Shown: one piece after another, positions 36,701 to 44,950 of the stretch | Position numbering within the stretch: the first letter of the stretch is position 1 | Layout of the letters: each line of letters opens with the position of its first letter | NCBI GenBank assembly: GCA_022844135.1 | Contig: JALHMG010000020.1 | Coordinates: 1-64,000, forward strand | Direction of reading: 5' to 3' | From: Lysobacterales bacterium | GTDB lineage: Bacteria; Pseudomonadota; Gammaproteobacteria; Xanthomonadales; SZUA-5 | Length of the DNA stretch: 64,000 bases | Program-made: the position numbers and the translations under genes | Notes under the pieces: model-generated | Database searches by the model: none | Told to the model about the DNA's origin: nothing | The model's input: only the letters and a program-made list of their open reading frames with translations

Positions 36701-38982
36701 GACAAATCGTGCGTACGAGCAGTCGCAGTTACGATGAACTGGGGCGCCTAGATGTCGAGCGCGACGCCGCCAACAATCCGCTGCAAGACCACAATTACGA
36801 TTTTCAGAACAATCTCGTTCAGACGCGTGCGCGAACGGGATCGGGCGCGCTGCAGGAGCAGGTAACCGATCACATCTTCGATGAACTCGATCGCTTGCGG
36901 GAAACGCACGATGCGCAGTCTCCACGCGGTGTAACGGCCTACAGCTACGATGCGCTCGATCGGTTGCGCGCGGTCACCGATGCTGAAGGAGTAACGACGA
37001 ACTACAACTTTGCGTTCATTGGCAACCAATCCTCGCTGGTCAGCAAGGACACTGGCGTGACCAGTTACGGCTACAACATTGCCGGTCAGCGCACCAATTC
37101 CACTGATGCGCGCGGCATCGTAACCACCCATACCTTGGATGCGCTCGGCCGGGTCACGGCGACGACATACCCGACCCCCTACAAGCACGAAGACATGAGC
37201 TTCGTATACGATCAACTGGGTCCGGGATGTCCCGCCGCCGTCGGTGAAAACTTCCCGCAAGGCCGTCTGACCAAGTTCACCGACGAGAGCGGCTACACCT
37301 GCCTTTACTACGACCGACGCGGTAACGTGTCTCGACGCTATCAGGTCACCAATGGCGTGCCGTACGAGATGCAATACGCACACAATTTCGCCAACCAGCT
37401 CACTCAGCTCATTTATCCGAACGGCTTGACGGTGAACTACAGTCGCGACGGGCTTGGCCGCATCCAGGCGATCACCGCCAGTGGTGGAGGAATGCCCGGC
37501 ACGCCATCCGTGTTGAACTCCGTGGCCTATGCGCCGTTCGACGGACCCAGTGCGGTCCAATTCGGGAACGGCCAAACCCTGAGCTACACACGCGATGCCA
37601 ACCAACGCATCTCAGGCGTACAGAGCCCCGCGTTGAACCTCGAGTTCCGGTTCGACTGGCAGGGCAACATCGTCGAGGAAGGCCCACCGGTCGTCAACCC
37701 GAACAACGCCTTCAGCTACGATCCCATGTACCGGCTCACCGAGCATCGCAGCCAGGGCAACGTCGTCGAGTCCTATGCGTATGACAAGATCGGCAATCGT
37801 TTGACGAAAGACCGAGCTGGGCCACAGACGTACGCCTACGACTACACCAATCACGGCCATCGCGTGCAGTCGGTCGCCGGTCAGTCGCGTGGTTACGATG
37901 CCAACGGCAACACGACCTTACAGTTCGCCAGCCAGTATCTCGGACAGGTGACCGGGCAGTACAACGCCCGCAATCGGCTCATTGGCCACAGTGTCGTTCA
38001 ATCGAGCTTCGGCGAGCGCAGTATTGCGACCTACAACGCCATCGGCGAGCGTGTACTGCTTCAGCATGTCGTCGTCGCCGAGCCCGCAATCAGGTTCGTC
38101 TACGGCGGCACACCTCATCTGCTCTTTGAGGACAATGAAGGCACCGGTACAAGTAGCGCTTACATCTACCTCAATCAAACCCCGGTCGCGATGGTGCGCG
38201 GTGGCGCCATGTATTACATCCATACCGACCATTTAGGCACGCCGCGTGCAGTCACCAACAGCGCCGGTACCCTCGTTTGGCGCTGGAAGTTCGGCGCCAG
38301 CAACGGTCTTTCGAACGCCTTCGGCGAGAACCTACCAGACGCACTCGGCGACCAACAACCCCTCGATTTCCGCCTCAGATTCCCAGGCCAGTACGCTGAT
38401 CCGTTTGGCGTGACTTGGTACAACTACTTTCGGGACTATGAACCAGGAACTGGGAGGTATGTTGAGAGTGATCCGATTGGGTTGAAGGGAGGTCTGAACA
38501 CGTTCTCCTATGTTCAAGCCAATCCAGCCCGCTGGATTGATAGGCGAGGTCTCTCAAGTTCGGTACCTACACCCGCCTTATGCGCTGGTGATCCTAGTTT
38601 GAGAGGTGGAATAGCATGTGACGGGGACGGAGGCTTCATGCCCTTTATCTGCAAGAAGGATTGCATGACGCCATGCACGATAATGCATGAAATGGTTCAT
38701 GCGATGGAATGGCATCGAATAAACCCCAATGGATGCAAGGGGATTAAACCGGGGCATTCTATGGACGACTCGGATACATACATCGAATATGATTCTGGTC
38801 GCTACGAAGACCCTGACCACAAGAGAAAGCGCGAAGATAGTGAGTGTCGTGCTATTCAGGTCGGCAAAAAGTGCAAGGGCGCGCTTTCTTGTATTTGTCC
38901 TGAGGACGCGAAGAATTACGAAGAGGATCAACAAGAAAATTGGAAGCGATACGAATGCACAGCTAAAGGTTATCAGTATTAA
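33748..38982 (+). CDS. Secreted RHS/YD-repeat polymorphic toxin with metallopeptidase-like tip
   Basis: A 1744-residue protein. ATG at 33748 (GTG at 33745 also possible), with GAGGAAGAAAAG upstream. Signal peptide about residues 1-32 (FRIVIVLIASVWAGPLLAQ). A Cys-containing N-terminal region follows; the DUF6531-like entry motif NPCGVETGNKTQSETD lies near residue 345. YD repeats fill about 500-1480 (SYAYDDLDRLKSVTYADG, TAYSYDALDRLRAVTDAEG), and the core ends at RYVESDPIGLK near 1570. The tip carries IMHEMVHAMEWHRI near 1645, a zinc HExxHxxxxxH-like site, plus several Cys. No PAAR or VgrG motif is seen, so Sec export as in WapA-like toxins is more likely than T6SS delivery. Confidence 0.9.
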   Translation: MAIRSLRNDGQISAFRIVIVLIASVWAGPLLAQSPGPHRYKVERGSCPSAFDTLEDAEVCARNTLNHTGSIDLAISSVAPGSGVLRLSYRPLGTLKGDHVRPPAKIGGPFVRLEPGNASGTLSSCLADRLPHSFSLARPEGWEMAVSALSPEWSTGSGTTCGNGIPANGLASHIAQCLEPLPGAFNINNPGIWQYQSALDVRQLLVGTDRNGKNANGQAVLARGVIHDTLFGAPNQRNQFWGYLHSGSYCFGANPTVVRLPYELGYSYYCASGAQTETVPASITTTAALRTWLQTACSFAGEHGGYGICGFNVGTQAAKGGFTIPIITNPKQYKDCKAGNPCGVETGNKTQSETDIVLENFEFARHYNSLRQARSSAMMDMNWSHSYSGRILVTQDPEPDGGSRCATCAANEVWVVDDEGHLEQFTKVVGTNTYRSNNLTGEQVQCDGADQFTLILRNGKRRAFDAQGLLVAETDPDDPRRSITVVRSNNFDDEISRIVQIKDGTGRALDLEYESPPTGAPPELAIQHTFEARLVRVKLSGQILASYAYDDLDRLKSVTYADGNRRDYGSGEGAWVASSKFKRYLTSITDQIKQPNGSFIPELYANYGYDSRGRAVRSVHNGGVGDVQLEFLGDGRTTVVQPGGLSRLIYEFAPTTAVGHFGKPSRITVEILDSKGEVLSSYIKGEMSYYTNGRLKEEKRYRTPTEFTITKYYYDGDTVGTDSNLGRRETRRIEAFGTVNERTIEQTWDYAKNRLLTKAVFSLGGVLRSKEAYAYDTAGRMTAKCRYGSAPLANIECTASGDPPLASRRTIYTYCSSIGNGCALVGQLKQIDGPRVDVSDVTHFDYYEADSPTGSYRRGDLWKTTNALGQITEFLKYDDRGRTLEVRGIDGVVKATQYNARGWKISEAVLGANPGSTVDDAITLYEYNHRGRMTRVTRPDGSFDVMSFDADQRLTRITLADGTRQDFTYDLWGNRTREEVRNGLGQIVRTSSRSYDELGRLDVERDAANNPLQDHNYDFQNNLVQTRARTGSGALQEQVTDHIFDELDRLRETHDAQSPRGVTAYSYDALDRLRAVTDAEGVTTNYNFAFIGNQSSLVSKDTGVTSYGYNIAGQRTNSTDARGIVTTHTLDALGRVTATTYPTPYKHEDMSFVYDQLGPGCPAAVGENFPQGRLTKFTDESGYTCLYYDRRGNVSRRYQVTNGVPYEMQYAHNFANQLTQLIYPNGLTVNYSRDGLGRIQAITASGGGMPGTPSVLNSVAYAPFDGPSAVQFGNGQTLSYTRDANQRISGVQSPALNLEFRFDWQGNIVEEGPPVVNPNNAFSYDPMYRLTEHRSQGNVVESYAYDKIGNRLTKDRAGPQTYAYDYTNHGHRVQSVAGQSRGYDANGNTTLQFASQYLGQVTGQYNARNRLIGHSVVQSSFGERSIATYNAIGERVLLQHVVVAEPAIRFVYGGTPHLLFEDNEGTGTSSAYIYLNQTPVAMVRGGAMYYIHTDHLGTPRAVTNSAGTLVWRWKFGASNGLSNAFGENLPDALGDQQPLDFRLRFPGQYADPFGVTWYNYFRDYEPGTGRYVESDPIGLKGGLNTFSYVQANPARWIDRRGLSSSVPTPALCAGDPSLRGGIACDGDGGFMPFICKKDCMTPCTIMHEMVHAMEWHRINPNGCKGIKPGHSMDDSDTYIEYDSGRYEDPDHKRKREDSECRAIQVGKKCKGALSCICPEDAKNYEEDQQENWKRYECTAKGYQY
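36999..38486 (+). repeat. 1,488-bp direct repeat, copy 2 (inside full-length rhs)
   Basis: Second copy of 31384-32871, covering about residues 1084-1580 of the full-length protein. Both copies end at the same codon of the core-tip junction. Confidence 0.9.
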
Positions 38983-39032
38983 TGATCCTATATTTTGTGA
39001 AACAGCTCGTGATTTAATTTCGGACTAGATTC

Positions 39033-39380
39033 ATGAATAGCCAGATTTTCACATTACTGATTGGCACGTTATTGATGACCGGTGATGCTGTTTCTCATAC
39101 TCAAGATAACTGTTTCGAGCTTGATAGCAGCGCGTTAGAGAGTTTGGCGCCATCGCTCAGAATGCGGATGGCTGAGATAGACGCGCGCCTAAATCAACAG
39201 GTACAGTTTCGGGACGGTCATCTTTGTGGCACTGTCATATCTGTTTGGTATTTTGTCCCGCCGCAATCACCTACCGATCCAAGCTTGTCCCATTTTTCAT
39301 GGGACTTCGGTAGCAACCGAGCAAGACTGAGCGGAGGATCGTGGCAATCGGGGCCTGTGATCAAACGCGATGGTCGCTGA
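39033..39380 (+). CDS. Exported small protein, candidate immunity to the metallopeptidase tip
   Basis: A 115-residue protein starting at 39033 with a signal-peptide-like N-terminus (MNSQIFTLLIGTLLMTGDAVS), 50 bases after the RHS stop. Two Cys (DNCFELD, GHLCGTV) could pair in the periplasm. The SALESLAPSLRMRMAEIDARL helix is followed by a beta-rich C-terminus (WYFVPPQSPTDPSLSHF). Position after a toxin tip and the AT-rich composition match an immunity gene. No family recognised. Confidence 0.65.
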   Translation: MNSQIFTLLIGTLLMTGDAVSHTQDNCFELDSSALESLAPSLRMRMAEIDARLNQQVQFRDGHLCGTVISVWYFVPPQSPTDPSLSHFSWDFGSNRARLSGGSWQSGPVIKRDGR

Positions 39381-39450
39381 TTGCAGCGACAACGAAATCA
39401 AGTAAGCCTTAGTTGGCAGGATCCACGGATTGGATGTCGGACGTGTCGAA

Positions 39451-39566
39451 TGTCGTTCAATCGAGCTTCGGCGAGCGCGTGCGTCTTACTGCAGCATGAC
39501 GTCGTCGCCGAACCCGCGATTAGCTTCGTCTACGTCGGCACACCGCACCTGCTGTTCGAGGACGCG
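39451..39566 (+). pseudogene. RHS core remnant
   Basis: Matches about 38000-38140 of the full-length rhs gene (TGTCGTTCAATCGAGCTTCG ... GGCACACCGCACCTGCTGTT; protein AEPAISFVYVGTPHLLFED versus AEPAIRFVYGGTPHLLFED). About 37 bases are missing between two copies of CGGCGAGCG, a microhomology deletion. The rest of 39381-39707 has no gene. Confidence 0.8.
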
Positions 39567-39707
39567 GGCGGCGGAGTTTGAAGTTGGGTGTTGCACTTGA
39601 AGATTGAGTCTAAGCAGCACCCGCCACGATACTGAAGCAGCATCACGCCAGTGCAGAAAGCGCTGGCGTTGCGGCGACTTCGCCGAGCGGCGATGCAGCG
39701 CGGAACC

Positions 39708-40478
39708 TTAATCCAGCGTCTCGGCAAAGAAATCATCCATCATCCCGTACGCCCGGCGCGCGACGGTTTCGTTGTATTCGGCTTGGCCCTTCATGTTGGC
39801 GTCGACATCGGTGAATGAGTGAACGGCGCCGCCGAAGCTGACTAGTTGCCAGTCGGCTTTGGCCTCGCGCATTTCCACCTCGAACGCATCGACTTCCGCT
39901 TTGGGAACGTATGGATCGTCGGCGCCATGTAGCACCAAAACTTTCGAATGCAGCGCGTCGGCGCTGGCTTTGGCGCCGGTACCCAGACCACCGTGGAAGG
40001 AGACGACGGCCGGAAGCCTGGCGCCGCTACGCGCGAGCTCGAGCACGACAGTGCCGCCCAGGCAGAATCCGATCGCGCCGGTCGATTCGATGCTCACCGG
40101 TGTGTGCGTCTGCCCAAGCAACGTGACCAGCGCCGCGTTGATCCGTGCGCGCATCGCCTCGGTCGCGGCCTTCAAAGCGCCGGCCGCCTTGCCCGCCTCT
40201 TCCATATTGGTCGGGCGCACGTCTTTACCGTACATGTCGACCACGTAAACGGTGTAGCCGCGCGCGGCGATTTCGCGCGCCTGACGCAGGTTTGCCTCAT
40301 TGATGCCCATCCAATTGGGCACCAGCAGCATCGCACGCGATGCGGGTTTGGCGTCGTCGAAGATCAGCGAGCCGGCGAATTCGGTACCGTCGATCGTGAA
40401 CGACAGCGGCTTCTCGACGGGCGCGGCGATGGCGACGTGCGTTGCCAGCAGCAGCGATAACAGAGTCAACAGGCGCAT
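39708..40478 (-). CDS. Exported dienelactone hydrolase family protein
   Basis: A 256-residue alpha/beta hydrolase with a signal peptide (MRLLTLLSLLLATHVAIAAP). The Cys nucleophile is in the family motif GFCLGG near residue 139, the acid in GADDPYVP near 187 and the His in FGGAVHSFTDVD near 220. I start at the ATG at 40478; one at 40493 is also in frame. A broken copy of its 3' end lies at 31123, on the other side of the RHS locus. Substrate unknown; the family hydrolyses lactones and esters. Confidence 0.9.
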   Translation of the reverse strand: MRLLTLLSLLLATHVAIAAPVEKPLSFTIDGTEFAGSLIFDDAKPASRAMLLVPNWMGINEANLRQAREIAARGYTVYVVDMYGKDVRPTNMEEAGKAAGALKAATEAMRARINAALVTLLGQTHTPVSIESTGAIGFCLGGTVVLELARSGARLPAVVSFHGGLGTGAKASADALHSKVLVLHGADDPYVPKAEVDAFEVEMREAKADWQLVSFGGAVHSFTDVDANMKGQAEYNETVARRAYGMMDDFFAETLD

Positions 40479-40635
40479 GCGAGTGATTCCCATATGAGTT
40501 CGCTGCCAAGCATAGCCAAGCGCATCGAATGCCAGCGTGACGCAGTTGAAAAAGCTGCAGACTTTTTTCTTGGGCATCCATAGCATCCACGTGGCAGCAG
40601 ACGCTGCCTGGTCGAACTCAGCGAAGGAGCGAGCG

Positions 40636-40737
40636 ATGAGCAAAGGCATGAACCAAAAGAAGGAAACCAAAAAGGCGCCGGCCAAAACGCCTAAAGAAAA
40701 GAAGGCCGCCAAGCTGGAAAAGAAGGCCAAAAAGTAA
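40636..40737 (+). CDS. Small lysine-rich protein
   Basis: 33 residues (MSKGMNQKKETKKAPAKTP, then KEKKAAKLEKKAKK), nearly half Lys, with GAAGGAG 8 bases upstream of the ATG. Similar tiny Lys-rich proteins starting MSKGM are familiar from proteobacterial genomes but have no assigned function that I know; nucleic-acid binding is a guess. Confidence 0.7.
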   Translation: MSKGMNQKKETKKAPAKTPKEKKAAKLEKKAKK

Positions 40738-40764
40738 GCGCGATACAGCGGGCGCGCGGCATAC

Positions 40765-40788
40765 TCGGGGGACGTCAAACTCCCCCGA
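40765..40788. terminator. Hairpin between the Lys-rich gene and the M1 peptidase
   Basis: TCGGGGGA (40765-40772) pairs perfectly with TCCCCCGA (40781-40788), loop CGTCAAAC. It ends 6 bases before the peptidase ATG at 40795. It could terminate the Lys-rich transcript, or hide the peptidase ribosome binding site, since no other purine-rich stretch lies in reach. No U tract follows. Confidence 0.5.
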
Positions 40789-40794
40789 CCTGTC

Positions 40795-42588
40795 ATGCTC
40801 GCAGCGTTACTGATGACCGCCGCCCTATCCGCCGATCCGCATTCGTACGCCAACTTCAGCGATGTCCGCGTACGCCATGCGGAGCTGGATTTGACGGTCG
40901 ATTTCGACCAGAAGCGCCTCCAGGGCTTTGTCGAACTCACGCTCGACGGCGCCGCGCCTGAGCTGATCCTCGACACGCGCGATCTCGATCTCGGCAAGGT
41001 TTATGCGATCGTCGATGGCGACTATCGGCTGACGCGCGCGACGCTCGCGCAGCGCGATCCGATCTTCGGCCAGAAGCTCAGCATCGCGCTACCCGAAGGA
41101 GCGGATCGGGTGCGAATTCACTACGCGACGCGCCCCGAGGCTTCCGGCCTGCAATGGCTCAGTCCGGAGCTGACCGCCGACAAGCGCCAACCCTTCCTCT
41201 TCAGCCAATCGCAAGCCATCCATGCGCGTTCCTGGGTGCCGATTCAGGACACGCCGGCAGTGCGTTTCACGTATGGCGCACGCATCCGCACGCCAAAGGG
41301 TTTGCTGGCGCGAATGAGCGCCGAAAACGATCCGCTCGATGCCGCCGATGGCGATTATCGATTCTTGATGCGTCAGCCGATTCCAAGTTACTTGCTGGCG
41401 ATTGCCGTGGGCGACATCAAATTTGCGCCGCTCGGCGAACGCAGCGGCATCTACGCCGAGCCTTCGGTGCTCGACGCTGCGGCCTACGAGTTCGCCGATA
41501 CCGAACGCATGATCGAGATCGCCGAGAAGCTCTACGGACCGTATCGCTGGGGGCGTTACGACCTGCTGGTGCTGCCGCCGTCGTTTCCGTTTGGCGGCAT
41601 GGAGAATCCGCGGCTCACCTTCTTGACGCCGACCGTGATCGCGGGCGATCGGAGCCTGGTGTCGTTGATCGCCCATGAGCTGGCGCACTCGTGGTCCGGC
41701 AACCTCGTCACCAACGCCACCTGGGATCACTTCTGGTTGAACGAAGGTTTCACCACTTATGTGGAGAACCGCATCATCGAAGCGGCATTCGATGCCGAGC
41801 GCGCCGATATGGAGCGCGAATTGTCCGAAACCGAGCTGGTGGCCGGCATGCCGGAGATCGCCACGTCGGACCAGCATCTGCGCCTGGATTTGCGCGGCCG
41901 CGATCCGGACGATGGCCTGACCGATATCGCCTACACCAAGGGTATGTTGCTGCTGCGCTTCCTGGAGACGCGCTTCGGGCGCGAGCGCTTTGATCCGGTC
42001 TTGCGCGCCTGGTTCGATGAAAACGCCTTCGGCACAGTCAAGACCGACGATTTCCTGGTCTTTGTCGAACAGAAATTGTTGAACGCCTATCCGGGTATTG
42101 CCACGCACACCGAGGTGCTGGCATTCGTCGATCAACCAGCGCTGCCCGAACACACACCGCGCACAACCGCCGCGCGTTTTGCTGCCGTCGATCGGGCGCG
42201 CAACGGTTGGTTGCGTGGCGGCGATCCGGCGGCCATCGACAGCTCGCAATGGACCACACAAGAGTGGCTACGATTCATCGAGGGCCTGCCGGGCGACATC
42301 GCCATCGAGCAACTCGCGGTGCTGGATGCGCGCTTCAAATTCCAAAGCTCGGGTAACAGTGAAATCGCATTCGCGTGGTACGCCAAGGCGATCGATCGCA
42401 ATTACCGCGACGCCTTCCCGGCCATCGAGCGCTTCCTGACCCGCGTCGGCCGACGCAAGTTCGTGCTGCCGCTATTCACCGACTTATTCGCCAAAGACGC
42501 CGAGTTCGCCAGACGGGTGTATGCCAAGGCGCGGCCGGGTTATCACCCGATCACGCGGGCCAGCGTCGATGCGGTGGTGCGGCCTTAA
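40795..42588 (+). CDS. M1 family metallopeptidase (leukotriene A4 hydrolase-like aminopeptidase)
   Basis: A 597-residue exported aminopeptidase with a short signal peptide (MLAALLMTAALSA). Order: beta saddle domain, exopeptidase motif FGGMENPRLTF near residue 265, zinc motif HELAHSWSGN near 296 with the third ligand in NEGFTTYVE near 317, and an alpha-helical C-terminal domain like LTA4 hydrolase. Length, GGMEN form and C-domain match the bacterial LTA4H-like group. It would trim N-terminal residues from peptides in the periplasm. A hairpin just ahead of the ATG may affect translation. Confidence 0.93.
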   Translation: MLAALLMTAALSADPHSYANFSDVRVRHAELDLTVDFDQKRLQGFVELTLDGAAPELILDTRDLDLGKVYAIVDGDYRLTRATLAQRDPIFGQKLSIALPEGADRVRIHYATRPEASGLQWLSPELTADKRQPFLFSQSQAIHARSWVPIQDTPAVRFTYGARIRTPKGLLARMSAENDPLDAADGDYRFLMRQPIPSYLLAIAVGDIKFAPLGERSGIYAEPSVLDAAAYEFADTERMIEIAEKLYGPYRWGRYDLLVLPPSFPFGGMENPRLTFLTPTVIAGDRSLVSLIAHELAHSWSGNLVTNATWDHFWLNEGFTTYVENRIIEAAFDAERADMERELSETELVAGMPEIATSDQHLRLDLRGRDPDDGLTDIAYTKGMLLLRFLETRFGRERFDPVLRAWFDENAFGTVKTDDFLVFVEQKLLNAYPGIATHTEVLAFVDQPALPEHTPRTTAARFAAVDRARNGWLRGGDPAAIDSSQWTTQEWLRFIEGLPGDIAIEQLAVLDARFKFQSSGNSEIAFAWYAKAIDRNYRDAFPAIERFLTRVGRRKFVLPLFTDLFAKDAEFARRVYAKARPGYHPITRASVDAVVRP

Positions 42589-42915
42589 GAAAGCTATCCG
42601 CGGCAGCGATTGACGGAAGATGGGGATTCGAGTCGCCGTAAGCTGCGGCGATTCTTCGGGCCAAGTGTTTGTTTTCGTTTGATTCGCTCGAAGGGCTTGT
42701 GGGCGCACTGGTGTCCTGACCGGCAACGGAGACCGTGCCGACGCGAACGGTGGCATTCCCAGAAGGGTCTGCGCCCGAGAATGGCACGGGCAATTGCCAC
42801 AGCCATTGGCAAAGCGCGCAGCTCGATCCGCGCGCCGGGCTGGAGTTTCCCTGCACGTGCGGTTTTGGTGCGCACGACGTTTCCGATAGCACCATCAATT
42901 GACGGAACCGTCAGC
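42589..42915. other. Intergenic region, nothing recognised
   Basis: Open frames here are continuous with the next gene only by chance; the signal peptide at 42916 marks the real start. No hairpin with a T tract or clear promoter was seen. Confidence 0.4.
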
Positions 42916-44838
42916 ATGCATCGATTCTCCTGCCCAACCCGACTGACGGCCGCTTTGGGCCTGATCCTGGCGGCGACAGCATTTCAGACCGGCGCGGCGC
43001 CATGGACGCATCACGGCACACTCGATCAGGGCGGCAAACCGGTCAATGGCGAATTCGACATACGCCTGACGCTCGTGAACGAAAACACGGGCGGCGCTGT
43101 TCGAGCGCCGCTCACTTTTTACCGTGTGCCGGTGATCGACAACAGCTTTGCGATCGAGGTCGACTTCGGCATCGAGTTGTCGGAGCTTCCGGCCATGGCG
43201 CTGCGCACGGAGGTATCGCGGGACGGCGCCGAGTTCGTGCCCGTGGGCGAACCCGAACGCGTCGACGCTTACGCCAAGTCGGGCACCTTTTGGGATACGC
43301 AGGGTAATCTCGGCACCAACCCGACGAGCAACTTTATCGGCACCGTCGATTCCCAGGCGTTCGTGGTGCGTACGGCCAATGTGCGCAGCCTGCGGATCGA
43401 ACCGAGCGCCCAGACCTGGGGTCCCTTTGTGCCGACAGCAATCACCGCCAACATCATCGCTGGCAGCCGCGCCAACACGGTCGATAGCGGCGTGCGAGGC
43501 GCAACCATCGCTGGCGGTGGCGTGCCCACCGGCAGCAGCGATCCGGATTTCGGAATGGAAGCGCCGAATCGTGTGACCGATCACTACGGCAGCGTAGGTG
43601 GTGGTTTTGGCAATCGTGCCGGCGACGCCGCGGGCACCGCAGTCGATGGATCTTTCGCTACCGTCGGTGGTGGACTCATTAATGTCGCTGCGGGTCAATA
43701 TGGCACCGTTAGCGGTGGCTTCGGCAACGAAGCCGATGGCCATTCCAGCGTCGTTGGTGGCGGTGCGGGGAATACCGTGTCGGGCTTGAGCGGCACCATC
43801 GCCGGCGGTGCCAACAATCAGGTTGCTGGCGAGTCGAGCACGATTGGCGGCGGTTCGGAAAACACAGTCAACAGCTTCAGCAGCGTGGTGTCGGGTGGCC
43901 ATCGAAATTCAGCCGTCGGGGGCCAATCGGTGGTCGCTGGCGGAAAGGACAATCGCGCTGCGGGCGATCAGTCCGTCATCGCCGGTGGTTTCAAGAACGC
44001 TACTGTGGGGATCGGCAGCACGGTGGGCGGTGGGCGAATCAACTGCGCTGGCGGCGATGGCTCCTGGGTGGGCGGCAACAACGCGAAAACAAGACCGGCG
44101 ATGGAATCCCTGCCCGAGTGGGGCGTCGATGGCTGCTCGAGTGTCGTTGGCACGGGCACGGCCGGCGGCGACGCTGGCAGCTTCGTTTGGGCGGATTCGC
44201 AATTCCCAGAGTTCGTTTCCACGGGTCGCGATCAGTTCCTGGTCCGCGCCGATGGCGGAATGCATCTCAACACAAACGGGCCACTGGCTGTCAGCGATGA
44301 TGTGTCGTTCAAGGCGCGCCCGGTCACCGGCGATGCCAACGCCGACCTGCGCCTGATCTCGCGCGGCGGTAAAGACACGCGCTTCTCGGTCGCGGATGCC
44401 ACCGGTACGCTGGGCCTGACCGTAACGGGACTGAGCGCTGGCAGCGCGCGTATGTCGGTATCGGGAGGCGCCGGCGGCGTGGCCACCCTGAGCCACGGCG
44501 GAACCTGGACCAACGCGTCCTCGCGCAGTTACAAATTTGGCTTTGCGGCGGTCGAGCCCAGCGCGATCCTGGAGCGTGTGGTCGCGCTGCCGATCAGCCG
44601 ATGGCAGTACAAGCATTCCGCCGAAGGACATCACTTGGGTCCGATGGCGGAGGACTTCAAAGCCGCGTTCGGCCTCGCTGGCGATGGCAGGTCGATCTCC
44701 ACCGTCGACGCGGATGGTGTGGCGCTTGCGGCCATCCAGGGCCTGCACCAGAAGCTCGAAGACGAAAACGCCGCACTGCGCAAACTGTTGCTGGACCTGC
44801 AGGCGCGCCTGGCAAGCCTCGAAGCACAATCGGAGTAA
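42916..44838 (+). CDS. Exported YadA-head-like repeat protein with S74 chaperone domain
   Basis: A 640-residue protein from the ATG at 42916 with a signal peptide (LGLILAATAFQTGAAP). Residues 20-160 are a globular beta domain. Residues 200-400 are 14-16-residue left-handed beta-roll repeats of the type SSVVGGGAGNTVSG, TIAGGANNQVAG, SVVAGGKDNRAAG, as in YadA heads. Residues about 530-640 form a peptidase S74 (endosialidase chaperone) domain: SSRSYKFGF with the Ser/Lys type dyad, LPISRWQYK, HLGPMAEDFKAAFG, VALAAIQGLHQKL and a final coiled coil. S74 domains trimerise fibres and cut themselves off. Such proteins occur in both phage tails and secreted bacterial fibres; no phage genes are nearby. 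Confidence 0.85.
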   Translation: MHRFSCPTRLTAALGLILAATAFQTGAAPWTHHGTLDQGGKPVNGEFDIRLTLVNENTGGAVRAPLTFYRVPVIDNSFAIEVDFGIELSELPAMALRTEVSRDGAEFVPVGEPERVDAYAKSGTFWDTQGNLGTNPTSNFIGTVDSQAFVVRTANVRSLRIEPSAQTWGPFVPTAITANIIAGSRANTVDSGVRGATIAGGGVPTGSSDPDFGMEAPNRVTDHYGSVGGGFGNRAGDAAGTAVDGSFATVGGGLINVAAGQYGTVSGGFGNEADGHSSVVGGGAGNTVSGLSGTIAGGANNQVAGESSTIGGGSENTVNSFSSVVSGGHRNSAVGGQSVVAGGKDNRAAGDQSVIAGGFKNATVGIGSTVGGGRINCAGGDGSWVGGNNAKTRPAMESLPEWGVDGCSSVVGTGTAGGDAGSFVWADSQFPEFVSTGRDQFLVRADGGMHLNTNGPLAVSDDVSFKARPVTGDANADLRLISRGGKDTRFSVADATGTLGLTVTGLSAGSARMSVSGGAGGVATLSHGGTWTNASSRSYKFGFAAVEPSAILERVVALPISRWQYKHSAEGHHLGPMAEDFKAAFGLAGDGRSISTVDADGVALAAIQGLHQKLEDENAALRKLLLDLQARLASLEAQSE

Positions 44839-44950
44839 GCTTCCGAACAAACCGCCAACGGCGTGCGGCTTGGCATAGGGCGGCGCTCAGCCTCGGCACG
44901 GCTCACTGCTTTGAAATGCGCCCGCAACATCCAGAGTAGGAGAAGGGCTG

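Noticed and set aside
33748-38982. Type VI secretion RHS effector
   Set aside because: No PAAR, VgrG or DUF4123-type adaptor is present and the protein starts with a signal peptide.
42916-44838. Prophage tail-fibre gene
   Set aside because: No phage structural, lysis or integrase genes are nearby, and the protein has a Sec signal peptide.
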